Source: Rhodocyclaceae bacterium
GTDB taxonomy: Bacteria > Pseudomonadota > Gammaproteobacteria > Burkholderiales > Rhodocyclaceae
Assembly (NCBI GenBank): GCA_008080565.1
Contig: VIKE01000057.1
Coordinates: 1-43,015 of the forward strand
Length of the DNA stretch: 43,015 bases
Direction: 5' to 3'
The notes below the pieces were generated by a model. The model was not told the DNA's origin and made no database searches. It was given only the letters and a program-made list of their open reading frames with translations. Below, in pieces: positions 28,333 to 37,110 of this stretch. Position numbers and translations under genes: made by a program. Every line of letters begins with the position of its first letter. Within the stretch, counting starts at the first letter, position 1.

Positions 28333-28369
28333 GCCACGGTCAACCGGAAATTTCAGCCAATTTTGAAAT
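28333..28369 (+). repeat. Dispersed repeat, copy after the GGDEF-EAL gene
   Basis: GCCACGGTCAACCGGAAA then TTTCAGCCAATTTTGAAAT. It lies 18 nt after the stop codon and ends 7 nt before a small open frame. Confidence 0.87.
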
Positions 28370-28376
28370 ACCCATC

Positions 28377-28595
28377 ATGAGAAAAGCCAAAACCCGCGCC
28401 CCGTCGCCGGCCCGCCTTTCCTCGAGCGGGAAGCTGGCAGCCACTCGAATCACCGGCCAGACGTCGAAATACCTGGCAGAAACCGAGAAGAATCTGAACA
28501 AGGTCCTGCCCGTTGCGACATCAAGCAACACAACGCTGATCGTCGATGATGCCGATGACTTGTTCGGCCAACGCTCACCGACCAAGCCTCGATAG
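28377..28595 (+). CDS. Small basic hypothetical protein flanked by two repeat copies
   Basis: A 72-residue frame beginning MRKAKTRAPSPARLSSSGKL and ending DDLFGQRSPTKPR: a basic N-terminus, then VATSSNTTLIVDDADDL. I do not recognise a family. No Shine-Dalgarno sequence is visible; the repeat copy at 28333 occupies the space before the ATG, and another copy follows the stop by 20 nt. Codon use looks like that of its neighbours. The opposite strand also has an open frame, so coding status is uncertain. Confidence 0.45.
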   Translation: MRKAKTRAPSPARLSSSGKLAATRITGQTSKYLAETEKNLNKVLPVATSSNTTLIVDDADDLFGQRSPTKPR

Positions 28596-28614
28596 GCAAG
28601 GCGCACCGGGCATT

Positions 28615-28652
28615 TCCACGGTCAACCGGAAATTTCGCCCAATTTCAGAATG
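28615..28652 (+). repeat. Dispersed repeat, copy after the 72-residue frame
   Basis: TCCACGGTCAACCGGAAA then TTTCGCCCAATTTCAGAAT. Same orientation as the copy at 28333, 282 bp away. Confidence 0.87.
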
Positions 28653-28662
28653 AGCGCCCGCC

Positions 28663-29460
28663 TCAAAGCTGGCTGAGCAACTCCGCTTTCTTGGTCGTAA
28701 ATTCCTGCTCGGTCAGGATGCCTTTCTGAAAAAGATCGGCCAAGCGTTCGATCTTGGCGAAGACATCCCCATCCTGGGCGGCTGGTGCCTGACAAGTTGG
28801 AGCCTCGTTGAATTGCTGGGCCGGCTGCGCCATGAAGTTCTGCTGCGGCTGAGGCTGGTAGCCGTTGATGCTGACCACCGGCAGGCTGTTGACGGCGATC
28901 GTCCCGTACTGGCTGCTGAAAGTCATCGAATCGTTGCCGCCCTGCTGCTGCGAAACGCCGCCGATCTGATTATCCAAAGTGTCATAGACCGTGACCTGCC
29001 CGCCAATATCGACGACCAAACGACGCGAGCCGGGGAAAACGGCGTAGCGGACATTGTTCTGTCCCCCCGTAGAAGATGGCGAACCGAGATCGCCCGGCCA
29101 CCACTGCCCTGCCGCCGCGGCCGAGACGAACAAGTTGCCGCCAGAACCGTTGCCCGACGACTGGAATTGCGACTGGGCCGGCTGAAAATAGCCCGGCTGG
29201 TTCATCAACTGGTTGGAAATCTCGACGCACAGGCCGTCAACCTTGGACTTGAGCCCGTAATTGAACATGTCGCCGACCATGGTCATGCCGCCCATCATCC
29301 ATTGGCCGGACCCACCGAGCTCCGGATGGCTGAACTGCGCCATCGTCCCGTTGCCGTTCATCACCGCATAGAGCATGGTGATCGCCGCGTCGGTGCTGAT
29401 CCCGTAACGCTGCGCCAAACCCTGAATAAACTGCTGCCCCTGCGCTGATAACTGTTGCAT
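28663..29460 (-). CDS. SHOCT-domain protein
   Basis: A 265-residue protein without signal peptide. The C-terminal 30 residues, FAKIERLADLFQKGILTEQEFTTKKAELL, form a SHOCT domain, usually a short oligomerisation or targeting motif. The N-terminal part contains LAQRYGISTDAAITMLYAVMNGNG and a Gly/Met-rich stretch GQWMMGGMTMVGDMF; the centre is beta-rich (YAVFPGSRRLVVDIGGQVTVYD) and Gln-rich. Function unknown. It is convergent with the preceding plus-strand genes, with a repeat copy just beyond its stop. Confidence 0.8.
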   Translation of the reverse strand: MQQLSAQGQQFIQGLAQRYGISTDAAITMLYAVMNGNGTMAQFSHPELGGSGQWMMGGMTMVGDMFNYGLKSKVDGLCVEISNQLMNQPGYFQPAQSQFQSSGNGSGGNLFVSAAAAGQWWPGDLGSPSSTGGQNNVRYAVFPGSRRLVVDIGGQVTVYDTLDNQIGGVSQQQGGNDSMTFSSQYGTIAVNSLPVVSINGYQPQPQQNFMAQPAQQFNEAPTCQAPAAQDGDVFAKIERLADLFQKGILTEQEFTTKKAELLSQL

Positions 29461-29693
29461 GACCGACTCCTGGCTGAAACGCCTAAATTTTGAAAATCCC
29501 GGCGACCAGTCTACAGCTGTTTTCTTTCAGGCAGTCGAATGGCCCGCAACTCACATCTCTTCAATATCTGGCAAGGGGATAGGTTTGGCTGACCGGGTCC
29601 GCCGCCAAACCCATGCTCTCCAAGTCCCAGGAGATAGCGCTCCCGGCGGAAGCTAAAGGGGGAGGCGCCAGTCCATACGACGACTTACCAACC

Positions 29694-31679
29694 TCAAATA
29701 TCGTAATTGAGCTGAAACCAGTAGGTCCGGCCATCCATGCGCAGTGAATCCTGCGGCAGGCCGCTGTCGGGACGCCAGTCGAAGGGTGAAACAACTTCGT
29801 ATTCGCGGTCGAACAGGTTACGGATGCTGAAGGAGGCCGACAGGCCGTACCACTTGCGCTCGCTCGAGAAGGTCAGGTTGGCCAGCCCTACGCCGTCGAG
29901 CCGCCGCTGCTCCAGAGTCAGCCGGGAACCGAGATACTGCGCCTCGAGCCCGGTACGCATGGCGCCGTCGAACAGCGGAAAACTGAGATTGAACTTGCCC
30001 AGCACGTGCGGCGAATTGACCAGTTCAGCCCCATGAACATCCTGCGCATTTTGCCAGGCCAGGCTGCCACGTGAGCGAACGCCACCTTCCCACAGGCGCT
30101 CGAGTTCGACTTCCAGGCCCTGAGTCCGGCTGTTGCCTTCAGGCACATAGTCACCCGCTGCGTCGCTATAGATCAACAGGCCACTCTGCCGATAGTTGTA
30201 CAGCGAAGCGGTCAGGCGCGTCTCGCGGGTGAATTCGTGTTGCAGGGCGAGTTCGGTGGCCGCCACGTATTCGGGCACGGCAGTCCCGCTGTAAGAGAAG
30301 CGCTCATAGCCATGCGGCATGCGGAAGGCTTCGCTGTAGGATGCTTTCAGTGTGGTCTGCTGGGTTGGCTTGTAGATCACGGCCAGACGCGGACTCCAGT
30401 TGCCGGCGAGGTCGCTGGCATCGTCGTAGCGCGTGCCGATGTTGAGTGACCAGCGCTCGTTGATCCGGTACTCGTCAGTCAGGTAAAAACTGGCCGTGCG
30501 CCGCGACAACGAATCGCTGAACACCTCGACGGCGGCTTTCTCGGGAGACAAATAGGTCCGCCGGAACTGCTGCCGGTAATCATTGCGGAACTCGAAGCCG
30601 AAGACCATCGTGTGGTCGACAAACCAGTTACCGACAAATTTCTGGTCCAGGCCCCACCACTGGCCGTGGTATTGGCGTCGGCCGTATTTTTCGTTGTCGA
30701 GACTGTATTCAGTAAATTCGCGCCACGAATCGTAGGCATAGTGCCCGGAATAGAAGCGGGACAGGGAACTCAGCGTTGAGCTCAGTGGTGTCTGGTAGGA
30801 CAGATTGAGGAAAGCGTTTTCGTCGCGTACCGAAAACGGCGTATTGAAGGCTGTTGACCCACTGGGATTGGTCGGCAGCATCTTCTTGCGATCGACATAG
30901 GCAGCTTCGATGGTCAGGCCCTGGTAGGCAAATTTCCCGAAGACCCGCTTGTTGGTCTCGCCATCCTGGTTTTCGGCGATGCCATTGTTCGTGGTCGGCG
31001 TGTCGTAGGCCGGGAAATACAGGTTACGGCCACGGACATCGAGCGCCGATGCCGACAACAGGACGTCGGCCCCGTTTTCAAAACGCTTGCCGTAGGTCGC
31101 CCGCTGCTTCTGGCCGCCATGACTGGAAACCTCGCCGGATAACTGGGCCGCATTGAAATCGCGTCCTTTTTTGGTCACCACGTTGATGATGCCAAGCATG
31201 GCGTTGTTGCCGTAGGTCACCGAGCCGGTGCCCGGTACGTATTCGACGCGTTCGACGAGTTCGAGGTCGAGCAGACCGGATTCATCGATGTAGGCCTGGT
31301 TGAACAGGCTGTCTTGTGTCGCATAGCCGTCGATCAGCAGCATGATGCGCCCGGCGTAATCACCCGGTTCGCCGAAGCCGCGGCCACCCATGTACTGATA
31401 GCGCCGGTCGTAGGTGGTATGCAGGCCGCGCATGCTGTTGATGACGTCAGCCAGCGTACGGTAGCCGAAGGCGCGGATATCGGCCGCGGTGACAATGCTC
31501 ACCGCCGAAGGGGAATCGCTGACCTGCTGGGCCATTTGCGCGACTGGCACGGCCTCCCGATGCATCAGTTGTTCGAGCGGGAGTTCCGTCAGGTCAACAG
31601 CCGGTTCTGCCAGCACCGCGCCAGCGAGAAAGGTCAGGCAAAGCACACCATGCAACCGTTTCAGCCTGCCAAAACTCAT
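29694..31679 (-). CDS. TonB-dependent outer-membrane receptor
   Basis: A 661-residue receptor. I start at 31679 (GGGAAAATTGGCGGG upstream), giving a signal peptide LHGVLCLTFLAGAVLA. The plug domain (about 50-160) shows SDSPSAVSIVTAADIRAFGYRTLADVINSMRG, GRIMLLIDG and VERVEYVPGTGSVTYGNNAMLGIINVVTKKG. The rest is a 22-strand barrel ending in the aromatic terminus YWFQLNYDI. It imports a siderophore, cobalamin or other large ligand, with TonB; the ligand is not evident. No transport genes or Fur-type site are adjacent. Confidence 0.92.
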   Translation of the reverse strand: MSFGRLKRLHGVLCLTFLAGAVLAEPAVDLTELPLEQLMHREAVPVAQMAQQVSDSPSAVSIVTAADIRAFGYRTLADVINSMRGLHTTYDRRYQYMGGRGFGEPGDYAGRIMLLIDGYATQDSLFNQAYIDESGLLDLELVERVEYVPGTGSVTYGNNAMLGIINVVTKKGRDFNAAQLSGEVSSHGGQKQRATYGKRFENGADVLLSASALDVRGRNLYFPAYDTPTTNNGIAENQDGETNKRVFGKFAYQGLTIEAAYVDRKKMLPTNPSGSTAFNTPFSVRDENAFLNLSYQTPLSSTLSSLSRFYSGHYAYDSWREFTEYSLDNEKYGRRQYHGQWWGLDQKFVGNWFVDHTMVFGFEFRNDYRQQFRRTYLSPEKAAVEVFSDSLSRRTASFYLTDEYRINERWSLNIGTRYDDASDLAGNWSPRLAVIYKPTQQTTLKASYSEAFRMPHGYERFSYSGTAVPEYVAATELALQHEFTRETRLTASLYNYRQSGLLIYSDAAGDYVPEGNSRTQGLEVELERLWEGGVRSRGSLAWQNAQDVHGAELVNSPHVLGKFNLSFPLFDGAMRTGLEAQYLGSRLTLEQRRLDGVGLANLTFSSERKWYGLSASFSIRNLFDREYEVVSPFDWRPDSGLPQDSLRMDGRTYWFQLNYDI

Positions 31680-31910
31680 CCCGCCAATTTTCCCTGTGTC
31701 GTTGCCAGCGCCTGCACATGCAACGCGCATGTCGCGGGCTGTATTTTAACCGACTTTATCAAAAGCAAAAACCAGCACAACAGCAGTACACTTTTGTCAT
31801 TTTCTCCAAATAATACAAACAAATAGCGACTTCGCATCGGCAGACCAGGACGCCTGGCGGACAGTTTGCGCTGATACGCACCGAAAGCATTTTTGGTGAA
31901 TAATTACGTC

Positions 31911-32471
31911 ATGTTGAGAATCTTCATTGCCACAGCAACCCTGATCTCGCTGATCGCCCCGGCCAGCGCGGAAATCTACAAATGCCGCCTGCCCGATGGC
32001 AAGACCGAGATAACCAACGTTCCCTGCCCGACCGGTAGCGGCACGGTGACGGTGCGACCTGACGAACGCGTTTCTGAAGCCGCCCGCCGGGCCGCCGAGC
32101 AGGATGTCGAGCGGATGCGCTCTTATGTAGAAAAACGCGAGGCCGTGCAACGGGCCGAAGAAGCCGCCGAGCGCGAGGAGCGGGTTGCCAGCCAGCGCCA
32201 GCAAAACACCGCCAGTCGCGCCCCCCGCCAAACGGGCAACACCGACGAATGCCTGCGCAACATCGAATCCATGGTTCTGGAGGCGAGTCAACGCGCCCAG
32301 ATGGAGGCGGAATGCCGAAACCTGGTCAGCCCGCAGCCGGTTTATGCCCCCGTCGGCGTCCCCGCCTATCCGCAACGCCAGCACCTGCATCCGCAGCCCA
32401 TGCCAGCGCCGGTGCCCAAGGTCGAGCCGCCCAGCGCACCGACAATTGCGATACAGCCCTTGAAAAAATAA
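31911..32471 (+). CDS. DUF4124-domain periplasmic protein
   Basis: A 186-residue protein with a signal peptide (LRIFIATATLISLIAPASA). The short DUF4124 motif EIYKCRLPDGKTEITNVPC follows, typical of betaproteobacterial envelope proteins. A long charged coiled-coil region (about 50-110, rich in Ala/Glu/Arg) and a Pro-rich C-terminus come next. Function unknown. The start at 31911 has no strong Shine-Dalgarno sequence; a GTG 18 nt upstream is possible. Confidence 0.8.
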   Translation: MLRIFIATATLISLIAPASAEIYKCRLPDGKTEITNVPCPTGSGTVTVRPDERVSEAARRAAEQDVERMRSYVEKREAVQRAEEAAEREERVASQRQQNTASRAPRQTGNTDECLRNIESMVLEASQRAQMEAECRNLVSPQPVYAPVGVPAYPQRQHLHPQPMPAPVPKVEPPSAPTIAIQPLKK

Positions 32472-32516
32472 GCGGACCAGTCCAGCACCACCGCTTTTCC
32501 GGGAACTGACCGGACT

Positions 32517-32555
32517 TCCACGGTCAACCGGAAATAACGGCCAATATTGAAATAC
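32517..32555 (+). repeat. Dispersed repeat, copy after the DUF4124 gene
   Basis: TCCACGGTCAACCGGAAA then TAACGGCCAATATTGAAATACC, 46 nt after the stop codon. A small hairpin (TCCGG/CCGGA, 32498-32514) abuts its 5' side. Confidence 0.87.
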
Positions 32556-32597
32556 CGAGCGGCGTCAGCGTCGCCCCTACGTCCCCCAAGGCACACC

Positions 32598-33170
32598 ATG
32601 ACCGAGCTTCTCAAGCCCTACTCAGACACCGCCGCCAGCGAGAAAATGATTGCCCGCACGCAAACCTGGCTGGAGCGCGCCGTCATCGGGCTGAACCTGT
32701 GCCCGTTCGCCAAAAGCGTCTTCGTCAAAAAGCAGGTCCGCTACGCCCTGACCGCGGCGAGCACACCCGATGAATTGCTAGCCGAACTGGAGCACGAACT
32801 GGCGCTGATGGTCGACACCGACCCGGCCAAGCTGGATACGACATTGCTCATTCACCCGCTGGCAATGACGGATTTTCTCGACTTCCATTTTTTCCTCGGC
32901 GAAGTCGATGCACTGATCCGCAACCTCGGCTACGAAGGCGTTTTCCAGATCGCCAGCCTGCACCCGCAATACGAATTTGCCGGCAGCACTCCGGACGATA
33001 TCGCCAACTACACCAACCGCTCACCCTACCCGACCCTGCACCTGCTCCGCGAGAGCAGCATCGACCGGGCGGTGGCAGCCTTCCCTGATGCCGAAGCGAT
33101 TTTCGAGCGCAACATCGAAACGATGGAACGACTCGGCCATGAGGGCTGGAAGAAGCTCTGGCTGAGCTGA
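32598..33170 (+). CDS. DUF1415 family protein
   Basis: A 190-residue cytoplasmic protein matching DUF1415: TQTWLERAVIGLNLCPFAKSVFVKKQVRY at the N-terminus, DTTLLIHPLAMTDFLDFHFFLGEVDAL, and ASLHPQYEFAGSTPDDIANYTNRSPYPTLHLLRE. The family has a conserved Cys and His-rich motifs but no known reaction. I start at 32598, where the conserved block begins; the ribosome binding site is weak. The repeat copy at 32517 lies in the leader. Confidence 0.88.
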   Translation: MTELLKPYSDTAASEKMIARTQTWLERAVIGLNLCPFAKSVFVKKQVRYALTAASTPDELLAELEHELALMVDTDPAKLDTTLLIHPLAMTDFLDFHFFLGEVDALIRNLGYEGVFQIASLHPQYEFAGSTPDDIANYTNRSPYPTLHLLRESSIDRAVAAFPDAEAIFERNIETMERLGHEGWKKLWLS

Positions 33171-33298
33171 GCTATCGTTCGAAAAGGCTGCTGGTCAGTG
33201 CGACAGCTATGTACAGCCATACCGATTGCGGTATAGCCTAAGCTTTCAGGCAAACACGTCAATAGCCAGACAGGGATCCTCCGGGGAGGAGAAGACAA

Positions 33299-34672
33299 AT
33301 GTCAATCAACAATAGTCATTCGCTAGCCAACGAACAGGGTGTTGGCACACAGCAGGAAAACGCGGCAAAACCGCCCACCGGCATCGTCAAGAGCGATGGC
33401 AATTGGCAGTTGCTCGATGAAGTCTTGCAAGGCAGCCCGGTTGCCACCTTCGTCATCGACACCAATTTCAAAGTCACCCACTGGAACCGGGCCTGCGAAT
33501 ACCTCACGGGGATCAGCGCCAGCGAGATGGTCGGCAGCTCGGAACAATGGAAGGGCTTTTACCCTGCCCCGCGTCCCGTCCTGGCTGATCTGATCATTGC
33601 CGGCGAAATCGAAAAAGCCATGGCCCGCTATGAAGCCGGGCATTGCAAGCGTTCGCCGATCATCGAGGACGCCTACGAGGCCGAGGGCTATTTCCCCCAC
33701 GCCGGCGGCGATGGACGCTGGCTTTACTTCACCGCCGCCCCCATTCGCAACAGCCAAGGCGAAATCGTCGCAGCGATTGAAACGCTGCAGGACATCACCG
33801 CCCGCAAGCTGGCCGAAGAGGCGCTGCAGGACCAGTTCGCCAATCTGGAAAAAGTGGTCGATCAACGCACCCTGGAGTTGCGTCAGCGCAACGACGAATT
33901 GCTCGAACTCAACGAAGTGCGCAGTCAGCTTGAAGAACGCGTCAGCTTTGCCAGCACGACGGCCATGACCGCCATGAGCAGCATGGGGGAAATGGGCGTT
34001 CTTCTGCAAGCCCTGCAAAACTTCAACAACTGCCACACTCCGCGCGACATCGCCGAATCAATCATCAACAGCCTGGCCAATTTCTACATGAGCGGCGTGG
34101 CACAGGTTCGCACCGCTGACGAAACAATCGAAGTGGGCAGTGCCGGCAAGGCATCGCCACACGACTCCGCCGTCTTCGCCCGCCTGGTCGACATGGGCCG
34201 AATCGTGCATTTCCACAGCCGGATGATCATCAACTACGACGGCGTATCGCTGCTCATACACGACATCCCGAAAGACGACAGCGAGAAAGTCGGCCGCATC
34301 CGCGACAACCTGGCAATCCTGGTCGAAGCCGCCGATGTTCGCCTGGCCGCCATCCTGGCCAACGCCGACATGCAACGTCAGCAAGCCATCATTGTCAGCA
34401 CGATGCAGCAGATGAGCACCGTCCTCGGCGGCGTCGAAAAGAAACAACATGACTCGCTTGAGGCCAGCAGCCACGCCATCCACAACATGGTGCGCAATCT
34501 GGAGAAGCTTTTCGTACACCTCGGCCTGACGCAAACGCAGGAAGAAGAGTTGCTTGCCCTGATCGACGCCAGCATTGCTGAAATCTCCCAAGCACAGGCC
34601 GGACAGCTCAATTTCCAGGCTGAACTATCGGAAATAACCGGCAAGCTGGAGCGCTTTTTACAACACCGATAG
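33299..34672 (+). CDS. PAS-domain signalling protein without recognised output domain
   Basis: A 457-residue soluble protein, preceded by a strong GGGGAGGAG. A PAS domain spans about 38-165 (LLDEVLQGSPVATFVIDTNFKVTHWNRACEYLTG, then GRWLYFTAAPIRNSQGEIVAAIETLQDITARK, the PAC part). A coiled coil follows (about 170-215). A GAF-like region (about 235-350) and a helical C-terminus (MQQMSTVLGGVEKKQHDS, MVRNLEKLFVHLGLTQTQEEEL) complete it. No kinase, GGDEF or methyl-accepting motif is seen, so it may act through protein contact with a partner. Confidence 0.82.
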   Translation: MSINNSHSLANEQGVGTQQENAAKPPTGIVKSDGNWQLLDEVLQGSPVATFVIDTNFKVTHWNRACEYLTGISASEMVGSSEQWKGFYPAPRPVLADLIIAGEIEKAMARYEAGHCKRSPIIEDAYEAEGYFPHAGGDGRWLYFTAAPIRNSQGEIVAAIETLQDITARKLAEEALQDQFANLEKVVDQRTLELRQRNDELLELNEVRSQLEERVSFASTTAMTAMSSMGEMGVLLQALQNFNNCHTPRDIAESIINSLANFYMSGVAQVRTADETIEVGSAGKASPHDSAVFARLVDMGRIVHFHSRMIINYDGVSLLIHDIPKDDSEKVGRIRDNLAILVEAADVRLAAILANADMQRQQAIIVSTMQQMSTVLGGVEKKQHDSLEASSHAIHNMVRNLEKLFVHLGLTQTQEEELLALIDASIAEISQAQAGQLNFQAELSEITGKLERFLQHR

Positions 34673-34690
34673 CCTGAACCGAGCGGTCAG

Positions 34691-34712
34691 CAGGCGCGAC
34701 ATTGCGCGCCTG
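34691..34712 (+). terminator. Hairpin abutting a repeat copy
   Basis: An 8-bp perfect stem CAGGCGCG/CGCGCCTG with loop ACATTG, 19 nt after the stop of the PAS gene. No T-run follows; instead the dispersed repeat begins at its base. It may be a terminator or RNA-stability element. Confidence 0.45.
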
Positions 34713-34749
34713 CCACGGTCAACCGGGAAAAACGGCCAAAAATGAAATG
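34711..34749 (+). repeat. Dispersed repeat, copy after the PAS gene
   Basis: TGCCACGGTCAACCGGGAAA then AACGGCCAAAAATGAAATG, between convergent genes. Confidence 0.87.
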
Positions 34750-34753
34750 CTGA

Positions 34754-35068
34754 TCAGGCCGTTTCGTGCCCGGCGCCGTCCTTTTCCTGGCGACCCAGCG
34801 TCAGTTCGGTATTTTCGCTAAGGGCGAAGAAGAAGGCTTCGACGGCTTTCGGCTCGCCGGAGGCGGCGAAGGTGGTCTGGCCGCACTCGCACTGGCCGAC
34901 CCAGATCGCTTCGATGCCGCGCAGGCCGCGCGTGCTGACCGGGTTGATGGTCGTCACATCACCGCCACAGCCATTGCAGACCAGCTTTTCCGGGCGCGTC
35001 GACTCGAGTTTGGCTTGCGCCTGAGCGATGCGTTCTGCCTGCGAACCCCGATTTTTAGCCTGTCCCAT
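34754..35068 (-). CDS. Small zinc-ribbon-like conserved protein
   Basis: A 104-residue protein starting at 35068 (GGGGAAC upstream). It has a basic N-terminal helix (MGQAKNRGSQAERIAQAQAK), then cysteine pairs in LVCNGCGGDV and GQCECGQTTF, suggesting a four-cysteine zinc ribbon. The C-terminus is acidic. I do not know its function. It follows the diguanylate cyclase gene by 62 nt on the same strand. Confidence 0.7.
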   Translation of the reverse strand: MGQAKNRGSQAERIAQAQAKLESTRPEKLVCNGCGGDVTTINPVSTRGLRGIEAIWVGQCECGQTTFAASGEPKAVEAFFFALSENTELTLGRQEKDGAGHETA

Positions 35069-35130
35069 GTCTGTTCCCCGCGCTTTTAAAAGGCTGGCAG
35101 GATACAGGAATTCAAACCCGGCCGGCCAGC

Positions 35131-36264
35131 TCACTGGGCCAGGTGATAGCGCCGCTTGCCGGCCGCCTTGGCACGGTACATGGACTGGTCGGCGCAGCGG
35201 ATGATAGCCTCGGACGTGCTTTGCTGGCCAACCTGCGGAAACAGGCAGATGCCGATGCTGGCGCTTATCGGCGGCATATCGGGAAGGCCGGTAACAGGTT
35301 CCTCGATGATCCGGATCAGCTTTTCAGCCAGATGGACAGCCGCATCGCAGGAGCCGATGTCCTGCACGAGCAGGAAGAACTCATCACCACCGAGGCGCGA
35401 AATGGTGTCCGTTTCACGCGTTGCGGCGACCAGGCGGCGGGCGATTTCACGCAGCACTGTGTCGCCGACTTCGTGCCCGAGTTGGTCGTTAACGTTCTTG
35501 AATCCATCGAGATCGACAAAAAATCCGGCATGCCGCTCGGAATCGCGCCGGGCCAGCGCCAACGCCTGATTCATCCGGTCATCGAGCAGATCGCGATTGG
35601 GCAGGCCGGTCAGCCGGTCGTGCAGTGACCGCTGGAGGTGCAGCCGGCGCTCCCGATCGAGCTGCATCTCGCGCAGGAAAAGCTGGCGCCGCTGGTATTC
35701 GACCAGATAACCGGCAGCGCCGCCGATCAGGTTGGCCGAGATCATAAAAAAATTCTGGCTGAGCAACATCGGGGCGGGATAGACATGCACGTAGGCAAAT
35801 AACAGGTTGTAGAGCAGCAGGACAAAAACGTTGATGGCCAGCGCCTGGATGAAACGGGTGCCGATCAGGTTGTAGGTATAAAACGTCGCCAGCATGAGCC
35901 CGGGGTAGTAGTAGGCGCTGCTTTCAACCGGCAGATGCCAGAGCATGGCGATCAGGCCAAGCGCCGCCGACAGGCCGACCAGCGCCAGCAGGAACTGGTT
36001 GGCCTTCTCGAACCACGCGGTAAAGGTCAGGGCCAGGACAGCCAGGGGCACGGCCAGCGCCAGCATGCGGATCAGCCAGACCAACCCGAGCTGACTGGGC
36101 GGCACGAAAAGGTGGTCCAGTGCGCCATAGACAAAGTACACAAAAACGCCCACGACGATGGCCGCCCGGCCTTGCAGACGCAGGCGCGGCAATAGCTGGC
36201 GGAGAAAGACACGCTCGGTTTCCGGATCATGGAAACGCAAAGTGAGCGGATGCATTCTGTTCAT
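35131..36264 (-). CDS. Membrane-bound diguanylate cyclase
   Basis: About 377 residues from ATG 36264; other in-frame starts at 36300 and 36255 are possible. Six or so transmembrane helices fill about 30-205 (AIVVGVFVYFVYGALDHLF to FFMISANLIGGAAGYLVEY), a MASE-like sensor. The GGDEF domain (about 218-375) starts DRLTGLPNRDLLDDRM and has the active site RLGGDEFFLLV, with inhibitory site RETD exactly five residues upstream. It makes c-di-GMP with product inhibition. It is divergent from the DUF599 gene. Confidence 0.92.
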   Translation of the reverse strand: MNRMHPLTLRFHDPETERVFLRQLLPRLRLQGRAAIVVGVFVYFVYGALDHLFVPPSQLGLVWLIRMLALAVPLAVLALTFTAWFEKANQFLLALVGLSAALGLIAMLWHLPVESSAYYYPGLMLATFYTYNLIGTRFIQALAINVFVLLLYNLLFAYVHVYPAPMLLSQNFFMISANLIGGAAGYLVEYQRRQLFLREMQLDRERRLHLQRSLHDRLTGLPNRDLLDDRMNQALALARRDSERHAGFFVDLDGFKNVNDQLGHEVGDTVLREIARRLVAATRETDTISRLGGDEFFLLVQDIGSCDAAVHLAEKLIRIIEEPVTGLPDMPPISASIGICLFPQVGQQSTSEAIIRCADQSMYRAKAAGKRRYHLAQ

Positions 36265-36419
36265 CGATGAAACGCCTCGAGAAAGCTTCACGTCGGCCAT
36301 AACGAAGAACCCGGTAATGCAACCCAAGTATGATTTTAAGCATATGACAAGGTTCCGGTCGCCGACAACAAGGGTTTACACGGTGTCGCAAGCCCGATCG
36401 GCTATGGCAATATGCTTGG

Positions 36420-37106
36420 ATGCATGCCTTGCCGCACCTCTCTCTCATCGACTGGATCTCACTGGCCATTTTCTTTGCCAGCTGGGCCGGCTACGCCTGG
36501 TATTCCGAACATAGCCAACGGGGCGCCAACGGCCTGATCCGCACCGCCCAGCGCTACCGCCTGGAATGGGCCTACCGCATGCTGGAGCGCGACTTGCGGG
36601 TGGCCGATTCGACGCTGATCGGCAACCTGGTGACCAGCGTTTCCTTCTACGCCAACACCACGATCTACATCATCGCCGGCCTCGTCGCGGCGCTCGGCGC
36701 CTCCGACAAGCTGCTCAGCTTCACCTCCGAACTGCCTTTCGGCGGCGCCGGCAACCGTGAACTGCTCGAAATCAAGCTAATGCTGCTGCTCGCCTCATTT
36801 GTCTTCGCCTATTTCAAATTCACCTGGTCGCTGCGCCAGTTCAATCTGCTCTCCATCCTCGTCGGCGCAGCGCCCCTGGGCAAACCCGGCGAGCCCAACA
36901 TCGACACCTACGCCCAGCGCGTCGCCGGCGCCAACAACTTGGCCGGCGACGACTTCAACCGCGGCATCCGCGCCTATTATTTCGGCCTCGCCGCCTCCGG
37001 CTGGCTGCTCAACCCGGTCATCCTCGGCACCTTTGCCGTCGTCGTTCTGGTTGTGCTCTTCCGTCGCGACTACCGCTCGCCGGCACTGCAACTGCTGCGC
37101 GACTAA
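36420..37106 (+). CDS. DUF599 family membrane protein
   Basis: A 228-residue protein with four likely transmembrane helices (LSLIDWISLAIFFASWAGYAW; TTIYIIAGLVAALGA; IKLMLLLASFVFAYFKFTW; WLLNPVILGTFAVVVLVVLF). The family signature includes RLEWAYRMLERDLRVADSTLIGNL and YYFGLAASGWLLNP. Function unknown. It lies 4 nt upstream of rarD and is probably co-transcribed. Confidence 0.88.
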   Translation: MHALPHLSLIDWISLAIFFASWAGYAWYSEHSQRGANGLIRTAQRYRLEWAYRMLERDLRVADSTLIGNLVTSVSFYANTTIYIIAGLVAALGASDKLLSFTSELPFGGAGNRELLEIKLMLLLASFVFAYFKFTWSLRQFNLLSILVGAAPLGKPGEPNIDTYAQRVAGANNLAGDDFNRGIRAYYFGLAASGWLLNPVILGTFAVVVLVVLFRRDYRSPALQLLRD

Positions 37107-37110
37107 GCAC

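Noticed and set aside
29461..29693. Possible riboswitch or small gene between the SHOCT and TonB genes
   Set aside because: The region is downstream of the TonB gene and upstream of the SHOCT gene; I found no recognisable riboswitch core or ribosome binding site.
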